DNA of 20,527 nucleotides from Palsa-513 sp036510225 (lineage in GTDB: Bacteria > Actinomycetota > Thermoleophilia > Solirubrobacterales > Solirubrobacteraceae): NCBI GenBank assembly GCA_036510225.1, contig DATCEH010000113.1:1-20527 (forward strand), read 5' to 3'. How positions within the stretch are numbered: position 1 is the first letter of the stretch; every line of letters begins with the position of its first letter. The notes below the pieces were generated by a model. It was not told the DNA's origin. It did not search any database and saw nothing but the letters and a program-made list of their open reading frames with translations. Shown in pieces: positions 7,657 to 14,623 of this stretch. The translations under genes and the position numbers were made by a program.

Positions 7657-9382
7657 CGGCCAGGCCGGTGCCGGCGAACCAGGCTATGGGGAGGACCGCG
7701 TGAGCTCACCACGACACGGGTCGTTCGACCGCCGGGACGGTTCCCGGTTCATCTTCGTCACGGGCGGCGTCGTCTCGTCACTCGGGAAGGGCATTGCCGC
7801 GGCGTCGATCGGGCGACTGCTCGTCGCCCGGGGCCTGACCGTCGGCCTGCAGAAGTTCGACCCGTACATCAACGTCGATCCCGGGACGATGTCCCCGTAC
7901 CAGCACGGCGAGGTCTTCGTGACCGAGGACGGCGCCGAGACCGACCTCGACCTCGGCCACTACGAGCGGTTCACCGACTCGAACACGACGCGGGCGTCGA
8001 ACGTGACGGCCGGCGGCGTCTACAACTCGGTGATCCGGCGGGAGCGCCGGGGCGACTACCTCGGCGCGACGGTCCAGGTCGTGCCGCACATCACCGACGA
8101 GATCAAGCAGCGGATCACCCTGATCGCCGAGGCCAGCGACGTCGACGTCGTGATCACGGAGATCGGGGGGACGGTCGGGGACATCGAGTCGCTGCCGTTC
8201 CTCGAGGCGATCCGCCAGTTCCCGGTCGACGTCGGCCGGCGGCGGTGCATGTTCATCCACCTGACGCTCGTCCCGTACATCGGTCACGCGGGCGAGCTGA
8301 AGACGAAACCGACCCAGCACTCGGTCAACGAGCTGCGGCGGATCGGAATCGCCCCGGACATGATCATGGCCCGGTCGGAATCGGCGCTGTCGCGGGAGAT
8401 CCGCAAGAAGATCGCGCTGTTCGCGAGCCTGCCGATCGAGGCGGTCGTCTCGGCGCGGGACGTCGACAACATCTACAAGGTGCCGCTCGGGTTCCGCGAC
8501 GAGGGCGTCGACGAGTTCATCCTCGACCACTTCGGCTGGACGGCTCCGCCGCCGGATCTCGCCGGGTGGGAGCGGCTGACGCAGCGGGCCGACGCGGCGA
8601 CCGACACGGTGCGGATCGCGCTCGTCGGGAAGTACGTCGCGCTCGAGGACGCGTACCTCTCGGTCTCCGAGTCGCTGCGCCACGCGGCCTTCCTCCACGG
8701 CGTGCGGATCGAGATCGACTGGGTCGACGCGGAGACGCTGTCCGACGACTCCTGGGAGCGCCAGGCCGCGGCCGAGGAGCGCCTGGCCGGGGCCGACGGG
8801 ATCCTGATCCCCGGCGGCTTCGGGGGACGGGGGATAGAGGGCAAGATCAACGCGGCGCGGATCGCCCGGGAGCGGGGCATCCCGTACCTGGGGATCTGCC
8901 TCGGGATGCAGATCGCGGTCTGCGAGTTCGCGCGGAACGTCGCCGGGATGGAAGGGGCGAACTCGACGGAGTTCGACCTCGAGACCCCGTTCCCGGTGAT
9001 CGACCTGCTGCCCGAGCAGAAGGAGGTCTCCGATCTGGGCGGGACGATGCGCCTGGGGGCCGATCCGGTCAAGCTGCACGTCGACTCACGGGCGCGGGAG
9101 CTCTACGGGGAGGCTGTCATCTACGAGCGCCACCGCCACCGCTACGAGGTCAACAACCTCCTGCGAAAGCGGCTCGAGTCGGCTGGCCTGGTCGTCTCGG
9201 GGACGTCGCCGGACGAGCGCCTGGTCGAGGTGATCGAGCTCGAGAACCATCCGTTCTTCGTTGCCTCCCAGTACCACCCGGAGTTCAAGTCCCGCCCCGA
9301 GCGCCCGGCGCCGCTGTTCCGGGAGTTCGTCTCGGCCGCGCTCAAGCAGGCACGCGAGACGCGGGCGCAGACCGCTGGCTGA
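7640..9382 (+). CDS. pyrG: CTP synthase
   Basis: CTP synthase makes CTP from UTP, ATP and glutamine, the last step of pyrimidine nucleotide synthesis. The 580-residue frame holds the synthase domain, starting FIFVTGGVVSSLGKGIAAAS (about residues 38-57, ATP loop) with QKFDPYINVDPGTMSPYQHGE soon after. The class-I glutamine amidotransferase domain has nucleophile Cys420 in GICLGMQ and His546/Glu548 in QYHPEF. All expected catalytic residues are present. Two starts are possible. The ATG at 7640 overlaps the upstream gene and has GGGAGA upstream. A GTG at 7700 has a strong GGGGAGGA and gives an N-terminus nearer in length to known CTP synthases. The longer form is given here. The gene sits downstream of steA/steB as in mycobacteria. 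Confidence 0.97.
   Translation: MTHSHDGQAGAGEPGYGEDRVSSPRHGSFDRRDGSRFIFVTGGVVSSLGKGIAAASIGRLLVARGLTVGLQKFDPYINVDPGTMSPYQHGEVFVTEDGAETDLDLGHYERFTDSNTTRASNVTAGGVYNSVIRRERRGDYLGATVQVVPHITDEIKQRITLIAEASDVDVVITEIGGTVGDIESLPFLEAIRQFPVDVGRRRCMFIHLTLVPYIGHAGELKTKPTQHSVNELRRIGIAPDMIMARSESALSREIRKKIALFASLPIEAVVSARDVDNIYKVPLGFRDEGVDEFILDHFGWTAPPPDLAGWERLTQRADAATDTVRIALVGKYVALEDAYLSVSESLRHAAFLHGVRIEIDWVDAETLSDDSWERQAAAEERLAGADGILIPGGFGGRGIEGKINAARIARERGIPYLGICLGMQIAVCEFARNVAGMEGANSTEFDLETPFPVIDLLPEQKEVSDLGGTMRLGADPVKLHVDSRARELYGEAVIYERHRHRYEVNNLLRKRLESAGLVVSGTSPDERLVEVIELENHPFFVASQYHPEFKSRPERPAPLFREFVSAALKQARETRAQTAG
7688..7695 (+). promoter_or_regulatory. Strong Shine-Dalgarno inside pyrG 5' end
   Basis: GGGGAGGA lies 4 nt before an in-frame GTG at 7700 (codon 21 of the long pyrG form). 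It is the best Shine-Dalgarno match near any start in the window and supports GTG 7700 as the real or a second pyrG start. Confidence 0.55.
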
Positions 9383-9394
9383 GGGCGCTGGCCG

Positions 9395-10531
9395 GTGAGC
9401 CGCGCCGGCGGGCGGGAGCGAGCCGTCCTGCACGAGGACTTCGCCCGCCTGTGCGCCGTGCTCAGCCCGTCGCGCGAGGAGCGGGCCTGCGCCGACCTGG
9501 TCCGCCGTGAGCTGGTCGAGCTCGGCCTGGCCGTCGAGGAGGACGGGGCCGGCGCGCCGCTGGGCGGTGACTGCGGCAACCTGGTCGCGCGGATTCCCGG
9601 CACGGGGGACGGATGGCTGCTGATCTGCACGCATCTCGACACCGTTCCGCCGTCGGGTCCGATCGACCCGGTCGTGGTCGACGGGGGCTGGGAGAACGCG
9701 GGCGACGGGATCCTCGGAGCCGACAACAAGGCGGCCGTGGCGGTCGCGCTCGGGCTGGCCCGGCACTTCCTTGCCGAGCCGGCCGAGGTCGGGCTCGAGC
9801 TGGTCTTCACCGTCGTCGAGGAGGACGCCCTCGGCGGGGCGAAGGCGCTCGACCGGTCGGGCCTGCGCAGCCGGATCGGCTACACGTTCGATCACGCGTC
9901 GCCGATCGGCGAGATCGTCGTCGCGTCACCGACCTACTACCGGCTGGTCGCCGAGCTGTCGGGAGTGGCCGCCCACGCGGGAATCCGGCCGCAGGACGGC
10001 CGCAGCGCCGTGCTCGCCGGAGCCCGGGCCGTCGCGTCGATGCGCCTCGGCCGGCTCGACGACGAGACGACCGCGAACGTCGGGGTCTTCGAGGGCGGGA
10101 CGGCGGCCAACGTCGTTCCCGATCGGTGCCGGATCGTCGGCGAGGCTCGGAGCCTCGATCCGGTCAAGGCCGAGCAGGCGATCACGTCGATGGTCGACCG
10201 GCTCGGGGATGCGGCCAACGCTGCGGACTGCGAATGCGACCTGGATGTCTCGGTCGCACGGCTCTTCGACGGATACCGGACCCGTCGCACGGCGGCCGAG
10301 GTCCGGCTGGCGGAGGCGGCGCTGCGCGACTGCGGCTACGAGCCGGAGCCGATCGTCACCGGGGGCGGGTCGGACGCGAACGCGCTGATCGTCAAGGGCG
10401 TCGGCGCGGTCAACCTGGCCAACGGAACCGAGCGCAACCACCAGCCCGACGAGCGGGTCAGCCTGGCCGCGCTGGAGGGCATGCTCGATGTCGGTCTGGC
10501 GCTCGTCCGGCGGGCCGCCGAGTTCGTCTGA
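9395..10531 (+). CDS. M20-family metallopeptidase, PepT-like
   Basis: The 378-residue protein matches the M20 family of cytosolic di-zinc peptidases and amidohydrolases, closest to the PepT-like branch. Metal and catalytic residues are visible: His80 and Asp82 in CTHLDTV, bridging Asp110 in GADNKAAVA, the Glu pair 142-143 in VEEDALGGAK, an Asp in TFDHASPIG, and His349 in NGTERNHQPDE. A lid/dimerisation domain falls at about residues 185-300 and includes GVAAHAGIRPQDGRSA, another typical family segment. The natural substrate (small peptides or an N-acyl compound) cannot be deduced. The GTG start is 12 bp after pyrG. Its TGA stop overlaps the ATG of an 18-codon mini-frame leading to the DUF3866 gene, so these genes probably form one transcription unit. 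Confidence 0.9.
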   Translation: MSRAGGRERAVLHEDFARLCAVLSPSREERACADLVRRELVELGLAVEEDGAGAPLGGDCGNLVARIPGTGDGWLLICTHLDTVPPSGPIDPVVVDGGWENAGDGILGADNKAAVAVALGLARHFLAEPAEVGLELVFTVVEEDALGGAKALDRSGLRSRIGYTFDHASPIGEIVVASPTYYRLVAELSGVAAHAGIRPQDGRSAVLAGARAVASMRLGRLDDETTANVGVFEGGTAANVVPDRCRIVGEARSLDPVKAEQAITSMVDRLGDAANAADCECDLDVSVARLFDGYRTRRTAAEVRLAEAALRDCGYEPEPIVTGGGSDANALIVKGVGAVNLANGTERNHQPDERVSLAALEGMLDVGLALVRRAAEFV

Positions 10532-10587
10532 TGGCGCGGCGCGGCCGCGATCGCCGTGGCGGGCGGCTGACGGGGCTCGGGTGCTGA
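10531..10587 (+). CDS. 18-codon mini-ORF, possible coupling peptide
   Basis: The frame MARRGRDRRGGRLTGLGC starts at an ATG overlapping the M20 stop (TGATG) and ends at a TGA that overlaps the first codons of the DUF3866 gene. Ribosomes re-initiating here would finish 4-6 nt past the next GTG start, which lacks its own ribosome binding site. It is too short to judge as a real peptide; the perfect stop-start chaining on both sides is the only evidence. Confidence 0.2.
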   Translation: MARRGRDRRGGRLTGLGC

Positions 10588-11633
10588 GCCTCCGCCGCGG
10601 CGTCGTCGTCACGGCCGCCGACGGTCCCGAGCAGGAGCTGATCGTCGAGTTGGCGGACGGTCGCCATCCGGCGGTCGCCGACGTCTCGCTGACCGGGCGC
10701 TGCGAGCCGGGCGACACGGTGATCGTCAACGTCGAGGCCCGGGAGCTGGGGCTCGGATCGGGAGGGTTCGACATCGTCCACGTCAACTTGACACGCGGTC
10801 TCGACGGACAGGGGCGACCGGGGGCCGACGTGATCAAGCTCAACTACACGAGCATCCAGCACGCGGTGATCGCGCTCGAGACGCAGGCCGGCGCGGACGC
10901 CTCGGCCGGGAGGGCGCGGGCGGCCGGGGGAGCCGTCGGCGTGATCGCCCTGCACGGGCAGCTGGCCCCGCTTGCGTGGTCGTTGGCGCAGGCCCGGCCG
11001 GGCCTGCGCCTCGGCTACGTGCAGACGGCGGGTGGCGCCCTCCCGGGCAGCCACTCCGCCGTCGTGCGGGAGCTGCGCGAGCGGGGGCTGCTGGCGGCGC
11101 ACGTCACGGCCGGCCCGTGCTACGGGGGGCCGGACGGGGATGCGATCACGACGATCGGCGCGATCGACCACGGCCTGGCGTCGCATGTGCTCGACGCGGT
11201 GGTCTGCGGTCCGGGGCCGGGGATCATCGGCTCGGGCTCGACGCTCGGCCACGGCGGCATGGCGGCGCTCGACTCCGCCCACGCGGCCCTCGCCCTGGAT
11301 GCGCCGACGCTGATCGTCCCGCGGATGTCGACCGGCGACCGGCGCCCGCGCCACCAGGGCATCTCGCACCACAGTCGCACGGTGCTGGAGCTCGTGCTGG
11401 CGGCGGTCAGCGTCGCCCTGCCGCCGGGCGTCGATCCTCCGGCTTGGGGCGAGCGGCACACGTGGCTGCGCGGCGGGGCCGACCTGGCGGGCTACGCCGC
11501 GAGCGGACTGCCGGCGAGTACTATGGGACGCTCGCTCGACGCCGACCCGGTCTTCTTCGCCGTCGGGCTCGCCGCCGGTGAGATCCTCGCCGGTACGGCC
11601 GACCAGCAACGCCGCAACAACGGGCGACACTAG
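10581..11633 (+). CDS. DUF3866 family protein
   Basis: This 350-residue protein matches the uncharacterised DUF3866 family. Conserved-looking segments are DTVIVNVEARELGLGSGGFDIVHVNLTR, VIKLNYTSIQHAV, LGYVQTAGGALPGSHS, a Gly-rich stretch VCGPGPGIIGSGSTLGHGGMAALDSAH, and PRMSTGDRRPRHQGISHHS. There is no signal peptide or membrane segment, so it is presumably cytosolic. The function is unknown. The Gly-rich and His/Asp/Ser motifs suggest a nucleotide- or ligand-binding fold, but that is speculation. The GTG at 10581 was chosen because upstream in-frame starts lie inside the M20 gene and encode a Ser/Pro/Arg-rich stretch unlike the family. There is no clear Shine-Dalgarno, so expression probably depends on coupling to the M20 gene. 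A hairpin 24 bp downstream probably ends the operon. Confidence 0.8.
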   Translation: MLSLRRGVVVTAADGPEQELIVELADGRHPAVADVSLTGRCEPGDTVIVNVEARELGLGSGGFDIVHVNLTRGLDGQGRPGADVIKLNYTSIQHAVIALETQAGADASAGRARAAGGAVGVIALHGQLAPLAWSLAQARPGLRLGYVQTAGGALPGSHSAVVRELRERGLLAAHVTAGPCYGGPDGDAITTIGAIDHGLASHVLDAVVCGPGPGIIGSGSTLGHGGMAALDSAHAALALDAPTLIVPRMSTGDRRPRHQGISHHSRTVLELVLAAVSVALPPGVDPPAWGERHTWLRGGADLAGYAASGLPASTMGRSLDADPVFFAVGLAAGEILAGTADQQRRNNGRH

Positions 11634-11657
11634 GCGTTCTGACAGGTACGACGACCC

Positions 11658-11679
11658 CGTTCGCCGAGCACGGCGAGCG
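11658..11679 (+). terminator. Hairpin after DUF3866 gene, candidate terminator
   Basis: The arms CGTTCGCCG (11658-11666) and CGGCGAGCG (11671-11679) pair over 9 bp, with one T-G wobble, around the loop AGCA. It starts 24 bp after the stop. No T-run follows. It is the strongest inverted repeat in this gap and suits a boundary between the pyrG operon and the secreted-protein gene. Confidence 0.45.
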
Positions 11680-11719
11680 CCGCTCCAGCCGGTCCGCCGC
11701 GCACCCTGCAATCAGCTTC

Positions 11720-11726
11720 GAGGGAG
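11720..11726 (+). promoter_or_regulatory. Ribosome binding site of secreted-protein gene
   Basis: GAGGGAG lies 8 nt before the ATG at 11735 and fixes that start. It is a leadered start, in contrast to the leaderless GTG genes nearby. No confident promoter hexamers are seen in the 101-bp gap. Confidence 0.6.
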
Positions 11727-11734
11727 TCAACCCG

Positions 11735-13150
11735 ATGGTCGGACCCGCCGTGTACCCAACAGGAGCAAGGACGCGCGCCGCCCGGGCGCGCCGGGTCGCG
11801 GTCACGCTCTTCGTCGCGGGCGCGGCCACTGGCGCGGCCGGGCTCGCATCCGCGCGGCAGGCGGTCGCCGATCCCTCGCCGTGGTCTGTGCCGGCCGTGG
11901 TCGGCGGATCGGCGCGTCCGACCGGATCCTTCCCGACGACCGCCGGACCCGCCGGTGTCGAGGTCGGCTTCACGACGGCCGGTCGTGGCCTCGTGTCATT
12001 CCCGGGCGGCGGCGTGGTCTTCCCGACGCCGCCCGCCAAGCCGTCCGACAGCCTGATCACGCTCGCCGCGCCGATCGACGGGGACGCCGCCGGTCCGGCG
12101 ACGCAGCTGACGCCGGCGCCCGTGTCGCACGTCGTGGCCGTCGGGTCGGACTCGGTGCTCGCGGCCCTGATCCCCACCGGTGCGCATGCGCGGCCGTCGG
12201 TCGCCGCTGCCCGGGTCGGCGGTCCGCTCGGCAGGGCGCAGGCGATCGGGCAGCAGGGCCAGACGATCAAGGCGCTGGTCGCCAACGCGCGCGGCGACGT
12301 GGCCGCCCTACTCGAGACTTGTGCGGGAGGCGGCGGTGGCTGCGCCGTGCATCACGTCTTCTTGGTCGTCCGCCGGGCCGGCGGCGCCTTCACCAAACCG
12401 GTTGCGCTGGTCGGGCGCGCGGACGCGATGCCGCCGGGACTGGCGATCGGACCAACCGGCGACGTGCTCGTCGCGTGGGCAGCCGGAGGATTGGGGAACA
12501 GTCGTCTGTTCGCGCGCATCCGCTTCGCCTCCCGACGGGTCGGGCCGGTCCAGACGCTCGGTGCGGCCCTCACCGAGGGGACGATCTCGTCGGTGCTCAG
12601 CGCGGGGGACCACGCGATCGTCGCCTGGGCGACGGCCGGCTACGGGCTCGACGGTGCCTTCACCCCGGCCACCTTCCGCATCGCGGTCGCCGGCTCTGGG
12701 GGGCGCTTCGGAGCGGCACGGACGCTCCAGCGATGGAACATGCCGAACACCTACACGCCGGCGCCGATCGAGGTCGCGAGCACGGGTGACGGGACCGCGC
12801 TCGTCGCCTGGCAGGGTCACTCCGCCACCGGCTTCGATGTCGACGTGGCGCGCGTCGACGGCTCGCAGGTCTCGCCGCCGGAGCTCTCGCCACCCGGGGG
12901 CGACGCAACGCTTCAGGGACTCGCGACCAGCCCGGCCGGCGCGGCGATCGTCCTCTGGTCGCAGGACGGCAACCTCGAAGCCGGGACCGCGATGCCGGGC
13001 CAGCCGCTGGCCGGACCAGAGCAGGTCGCCGAGAATGCCGGCATCTACGGCGCGAGCGTCGCCTTCGATCCGCTGACCGCGCGTCCGCTCGTCGCCTGGT
13101 ACACGTCCGACGAGCTGAGCGTCGCGTACTCGGTCCGCAGCCCGCTCTGA
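11735..13150 (+). CDS. Secreted protein with propeller-like repeats
   Basis: The 471-residue protein has an N-terminal export signal: basic residues 11-20 (ARTRAARARR), a hydrophobic core 21-40 and a likely cleavage after AVA at residue 46. The mature part carries a recurring strand motif xxLVAW or similar at residues 246-248, 296-298, 357-359, 406-408 and 453-455. The spacing is 47-61 residues, and several are followed by a stretch ending in an aR/AR strand. This looks like the blades of a beta-propeller (about six or seven, judging by length), a fold common in exported actinobacterial proteins of unknown function. Two cysteines (196, 203) flank a Gly-rich loop and could form a disulfide. 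There is no anchor, sortase motif or catalytic signature. It converges on the collagen-like gene. The function is unknown. Confidence 0.75.
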   Translation: MVGPAVYPTGARTRAARARRVAVTLFVAGAATGAAGLASARQAVADPSPWSVPAVVGGSARPTGSFPTTAGPAGVEVGFTTAGRGLVSFPGGGVVFPTPPAKPSDSLITLAAPIDGDAAGPATQLTPAPVSHVVAVGSDSVLAALIPTGAHARPSVAAARVGGPLGRAQAIGQQGQTIKALVANARGDVAALLETCAGGGGGCAVHHVFLVVRRAGGAFTKPVALVGRADAMPPGLAIGPTGDVLVAWAAGGLGNSRLFARIRFASRRVGPVQTLGAALTEGTISSVLSAGDHAIVAWATAGYGLDGAFTPATFRIAVAGSGGRFGAARTLQRWNMPNTYTPAPIEVASTGDGTALVAWQGHSATGFDVDVARVDGSQVSPPELSPPGGDATLQGLATSPAGAAIVLWSQDGNLEAGTAMPGQPLAGPEQVAENAGIYGASVAFDPLTARPLVAWYTSDELSVAYSVRSPL

Positions 13151-13179
13151 TCCGCAACGCATCGGCGGGCCGGCATGTG

Positions 13180-13193
13180 CCCGTTCGAGCGGG
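13180..13193 (+). terminator. Small hairpin between convergent genes
   Basis: CCCGT (13180-13184) pairs with GCGGG (13189-13193) around a 4-nt loop in the 77-bp gap between the convergent stops. GGCC-GAGC-GGCC follows within 25 bp. Either could act on both strands as a terminator, but both are short and lack T-runs. Confidence 0.2.
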
Positions 13194-13227
13194 AGACACG
13201 CGCGGCCGAGCGGCCCCAGTCGCCGGT

Positions 13228-14358
13228 TCAGCCGAGCGTCAGGGGAGGCGTGATCGACGGCACGTCGCCCGATCCCGGCAGTCCGGCGGCCGCGTCCGAG
13301 AGCGCCGCGAGCTGCCAGCCGGATTCGTTGACCGGGTAGCCGCCCATGCACGTCGGATTGTCGATCCCCGTGACGTTTCCGAAGGCCACCGATGTCGATG
13401 TGCCCTTCGACGCCGCCGACGGGACCATCATCGAGTTCTCGGATCCCGAGAACTCGATCACCTTTGAAGAGATCACCGAGCCCGTCTCGCCACCGTCGTT
13501 GAGGTACGCCGTCCCCGAGCATTTGGCATTTGCCGTGCCGACGTAGTAGATCTGGCCGGGATAGAGGGTCCCGTCCCAGCCCAGCGTCAGCAGGTAGCCG
13601 GTGCTCGTGGCGACCGTCACGCCGTAGCCGCCGCCATCGGCCGACACGACCTTGCCGAGCACGTGGCCGTTGGCGTCGGTGAGCGTCTCCCCGCCGCCGG
13701 ACCCGGCCGCGCCGGTTGCACCGGTGTCGCCCTTCGGCCCCTGCGCTCCGGCGCCGCCGTTGGAGCCCGTCGCCCCCGCGTCACCCTTCGGGCCGGCCGA
13801 ACCGGTGTCGCCCTTGGCGCCGGTCGGGCCCTGGACGCCCTGGGGGCCCGTGTCACCGGTCGGCCCCTGACCGCCGTCCTGGCCGATCGGCCCGTCCAGA
13901 CCCTGCTGGCCGGTGTCACCGGCGACACCCTGGAGACCGGCCGGTCCAGCGACGCCGACGCCTCCGGTCGTCCCCTGTGGGCCGGTGGCACCGGTGCCGC
14001 CGGTCATCCCCGCCGACCCGCCGGCTCCCCTCGTGCCCGCGGCGCCCTGGGTGCCGTCCTGTCCGGCGCTTCCCTGGATGCCTGGGGCGCCGCTCGCTCC
14101 CTGGACGTTCCAGGACAGCAGGACCTCAGACGATGCACACCGTGCACCGGCCGCGAAGTCGATCACCCGCAGCTCGCCGGCGGGCCGGCCGTGGGTCGAG
14201 CTCTGCCGGTAGCAGGCGTGGATCACGCCCTTGCTGGCTGGGCTCGCCCCTTGACCGCTCGGGATCGCGCCGGTCGCGACGCCGACGCCGCCCACACCGA
14301 CGATCACGGCGGCGGACGCCAGCACACTGCGCCCGAGGTGCGGGGTTCTGACCGGCAT
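13228..14358 (-). CDS. Secreted collagen-like protein
   Basis: This is a 376-residue exported protein on the minus strand. A hydrophobic signal segment covers residues about 10-30. Residues 44-86 form a small two-Cys domain (GVIHACYR ... LRVID ... GARCASSEVLLSWN), an arrangement I associate with actinobacterial collagen-like proteins. Residues 87-224 are 46 uninterrupted Gly-X-Y triplets (13687-14100), including eight with Pro in X and collagen-stabilising GPKGDT units, so a triple helix is expected. The last 152 residues (225-376) form a Gly/Ser/Thr-rich probable beta domain with two Cys (in AKCSGTAY and NPTCMGGY), which may trimerise or bind a surface. The start ATG has GAGAGGAA about 6 nt upstream on its strand. 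No cell-wall anchor is visible. The role (adhesion, matrix or exposed spore/cell surface) is inference. Confidence 0.88.
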   Translation of the reverse strand: MPVRTPHLGRSVLASAAVIVGVGGVGVATGAIPSGQGASPASKGVIHACYRQSSTHGRPAGELRVIDFAAGARCASSEVLLSWNVQGASGAPGIQGSAGQDGTQGAAGTRGAGGSAGMTGGTGATGPQGTTGGVGVAGPAGLQGVAGDTGQQGLDGPIGQDGGQGPTGDTGPQGVQGPTGAKGDTGSAGPKGDAGATGSNGGAGAQGPKGDTGATGAAGSGGGETLTDANGHVLGKVVSADGGGYGVTVATSTGYLLTLGWDGTLYPGQIYYVGTANAKCSGTAYLNDGGETGSVISSKVIEFSGSENSMMVPSAASKGTSTSVAFGNVTGIDNPTCMGGYPVNESGWQLAALSDAAAGLPGSGDVPSITPPLTLG

Positions 14359-14396
14359 TCGGTGTTCCTCTCGACGAAGCGATGGCCCACGCGATG

Positions 14397-14414
14397 TGTG
14401 CCTGTCCTGTGCCT
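14397..14414. repeat. Direct repeat TGTGCCT, 11-bp period
   Basis: TGTGCCT occurs at 14397-14403 and 14408-14414, one helical turn apart, 39-56 bp upstream of the collagen-like start. The spacing suits a tandem regulator-binding site, but only two copies exist. Confidence 0.3.
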
Positions 14415-14512
14415 ATCGGCGGTCGCTTCGCCCGTGTTAGTCGTACATCCGTCCGTTCCGCCGATTCCCGGCTCGCCGAGAGCCGACCGCGTGCCGATCT
14501 CTACTGGTCGAA

Positions 14513-14530
14513 CATGGCCACAGGGCCATG
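14513..14530. repeat. Perfect inverted repeat upstream of xerD
   Basis: CATGGCC (14513-14519) and GGCCATG (14524-14530) are separated by ACAG. This 18-bp dyad lies 94 bp before the xerD ATG and could be an operator or an RNA hairpin. No T-run follows. Confidence 0.4.
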
Positions 14531-14623
14531 CCGCGCGGGACGGTTGCGACGACTCACGCTCGGAAGCGGGTCGTCGACGTGCAACGAGCAGGGACTCTTG
14601 GGAGCTGGGCGAAGTAGAGCCAC

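Larger units (their letters stand above)
14359..14623. other. Non-coding gap with small repeats, divergent
   Basis: This 265-bp gap lies between the divergent collagen-like gene and xerD and should hold both promoters. It is less GC-rich than the genes. It contains a direct repeat TGTGCCT twice at an 11-bp period (14397-14403, 14408-14414), a 6-bp inverted repeat CGGCTC/GAGCCG (14469-14474, 14480-14485) and the perfect inverted repeat CATGGCC/GGCCATG (14513-14530). I found no convincing -35/-10 pair for either gene. Short open frames cross the gap, but they resemble no known protein and continue as shadows inside the flanking genes. Confidence 0.5.

Noticed and set aside
13687..14100. Plus-strand Pro-rich frames opposite the collagen-like region, looking like repeats
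   Set aside because: They are the complement of Gly-X-Y codons; the minus strand has signal peptide, ribosome binding site and a continuous triplet register.
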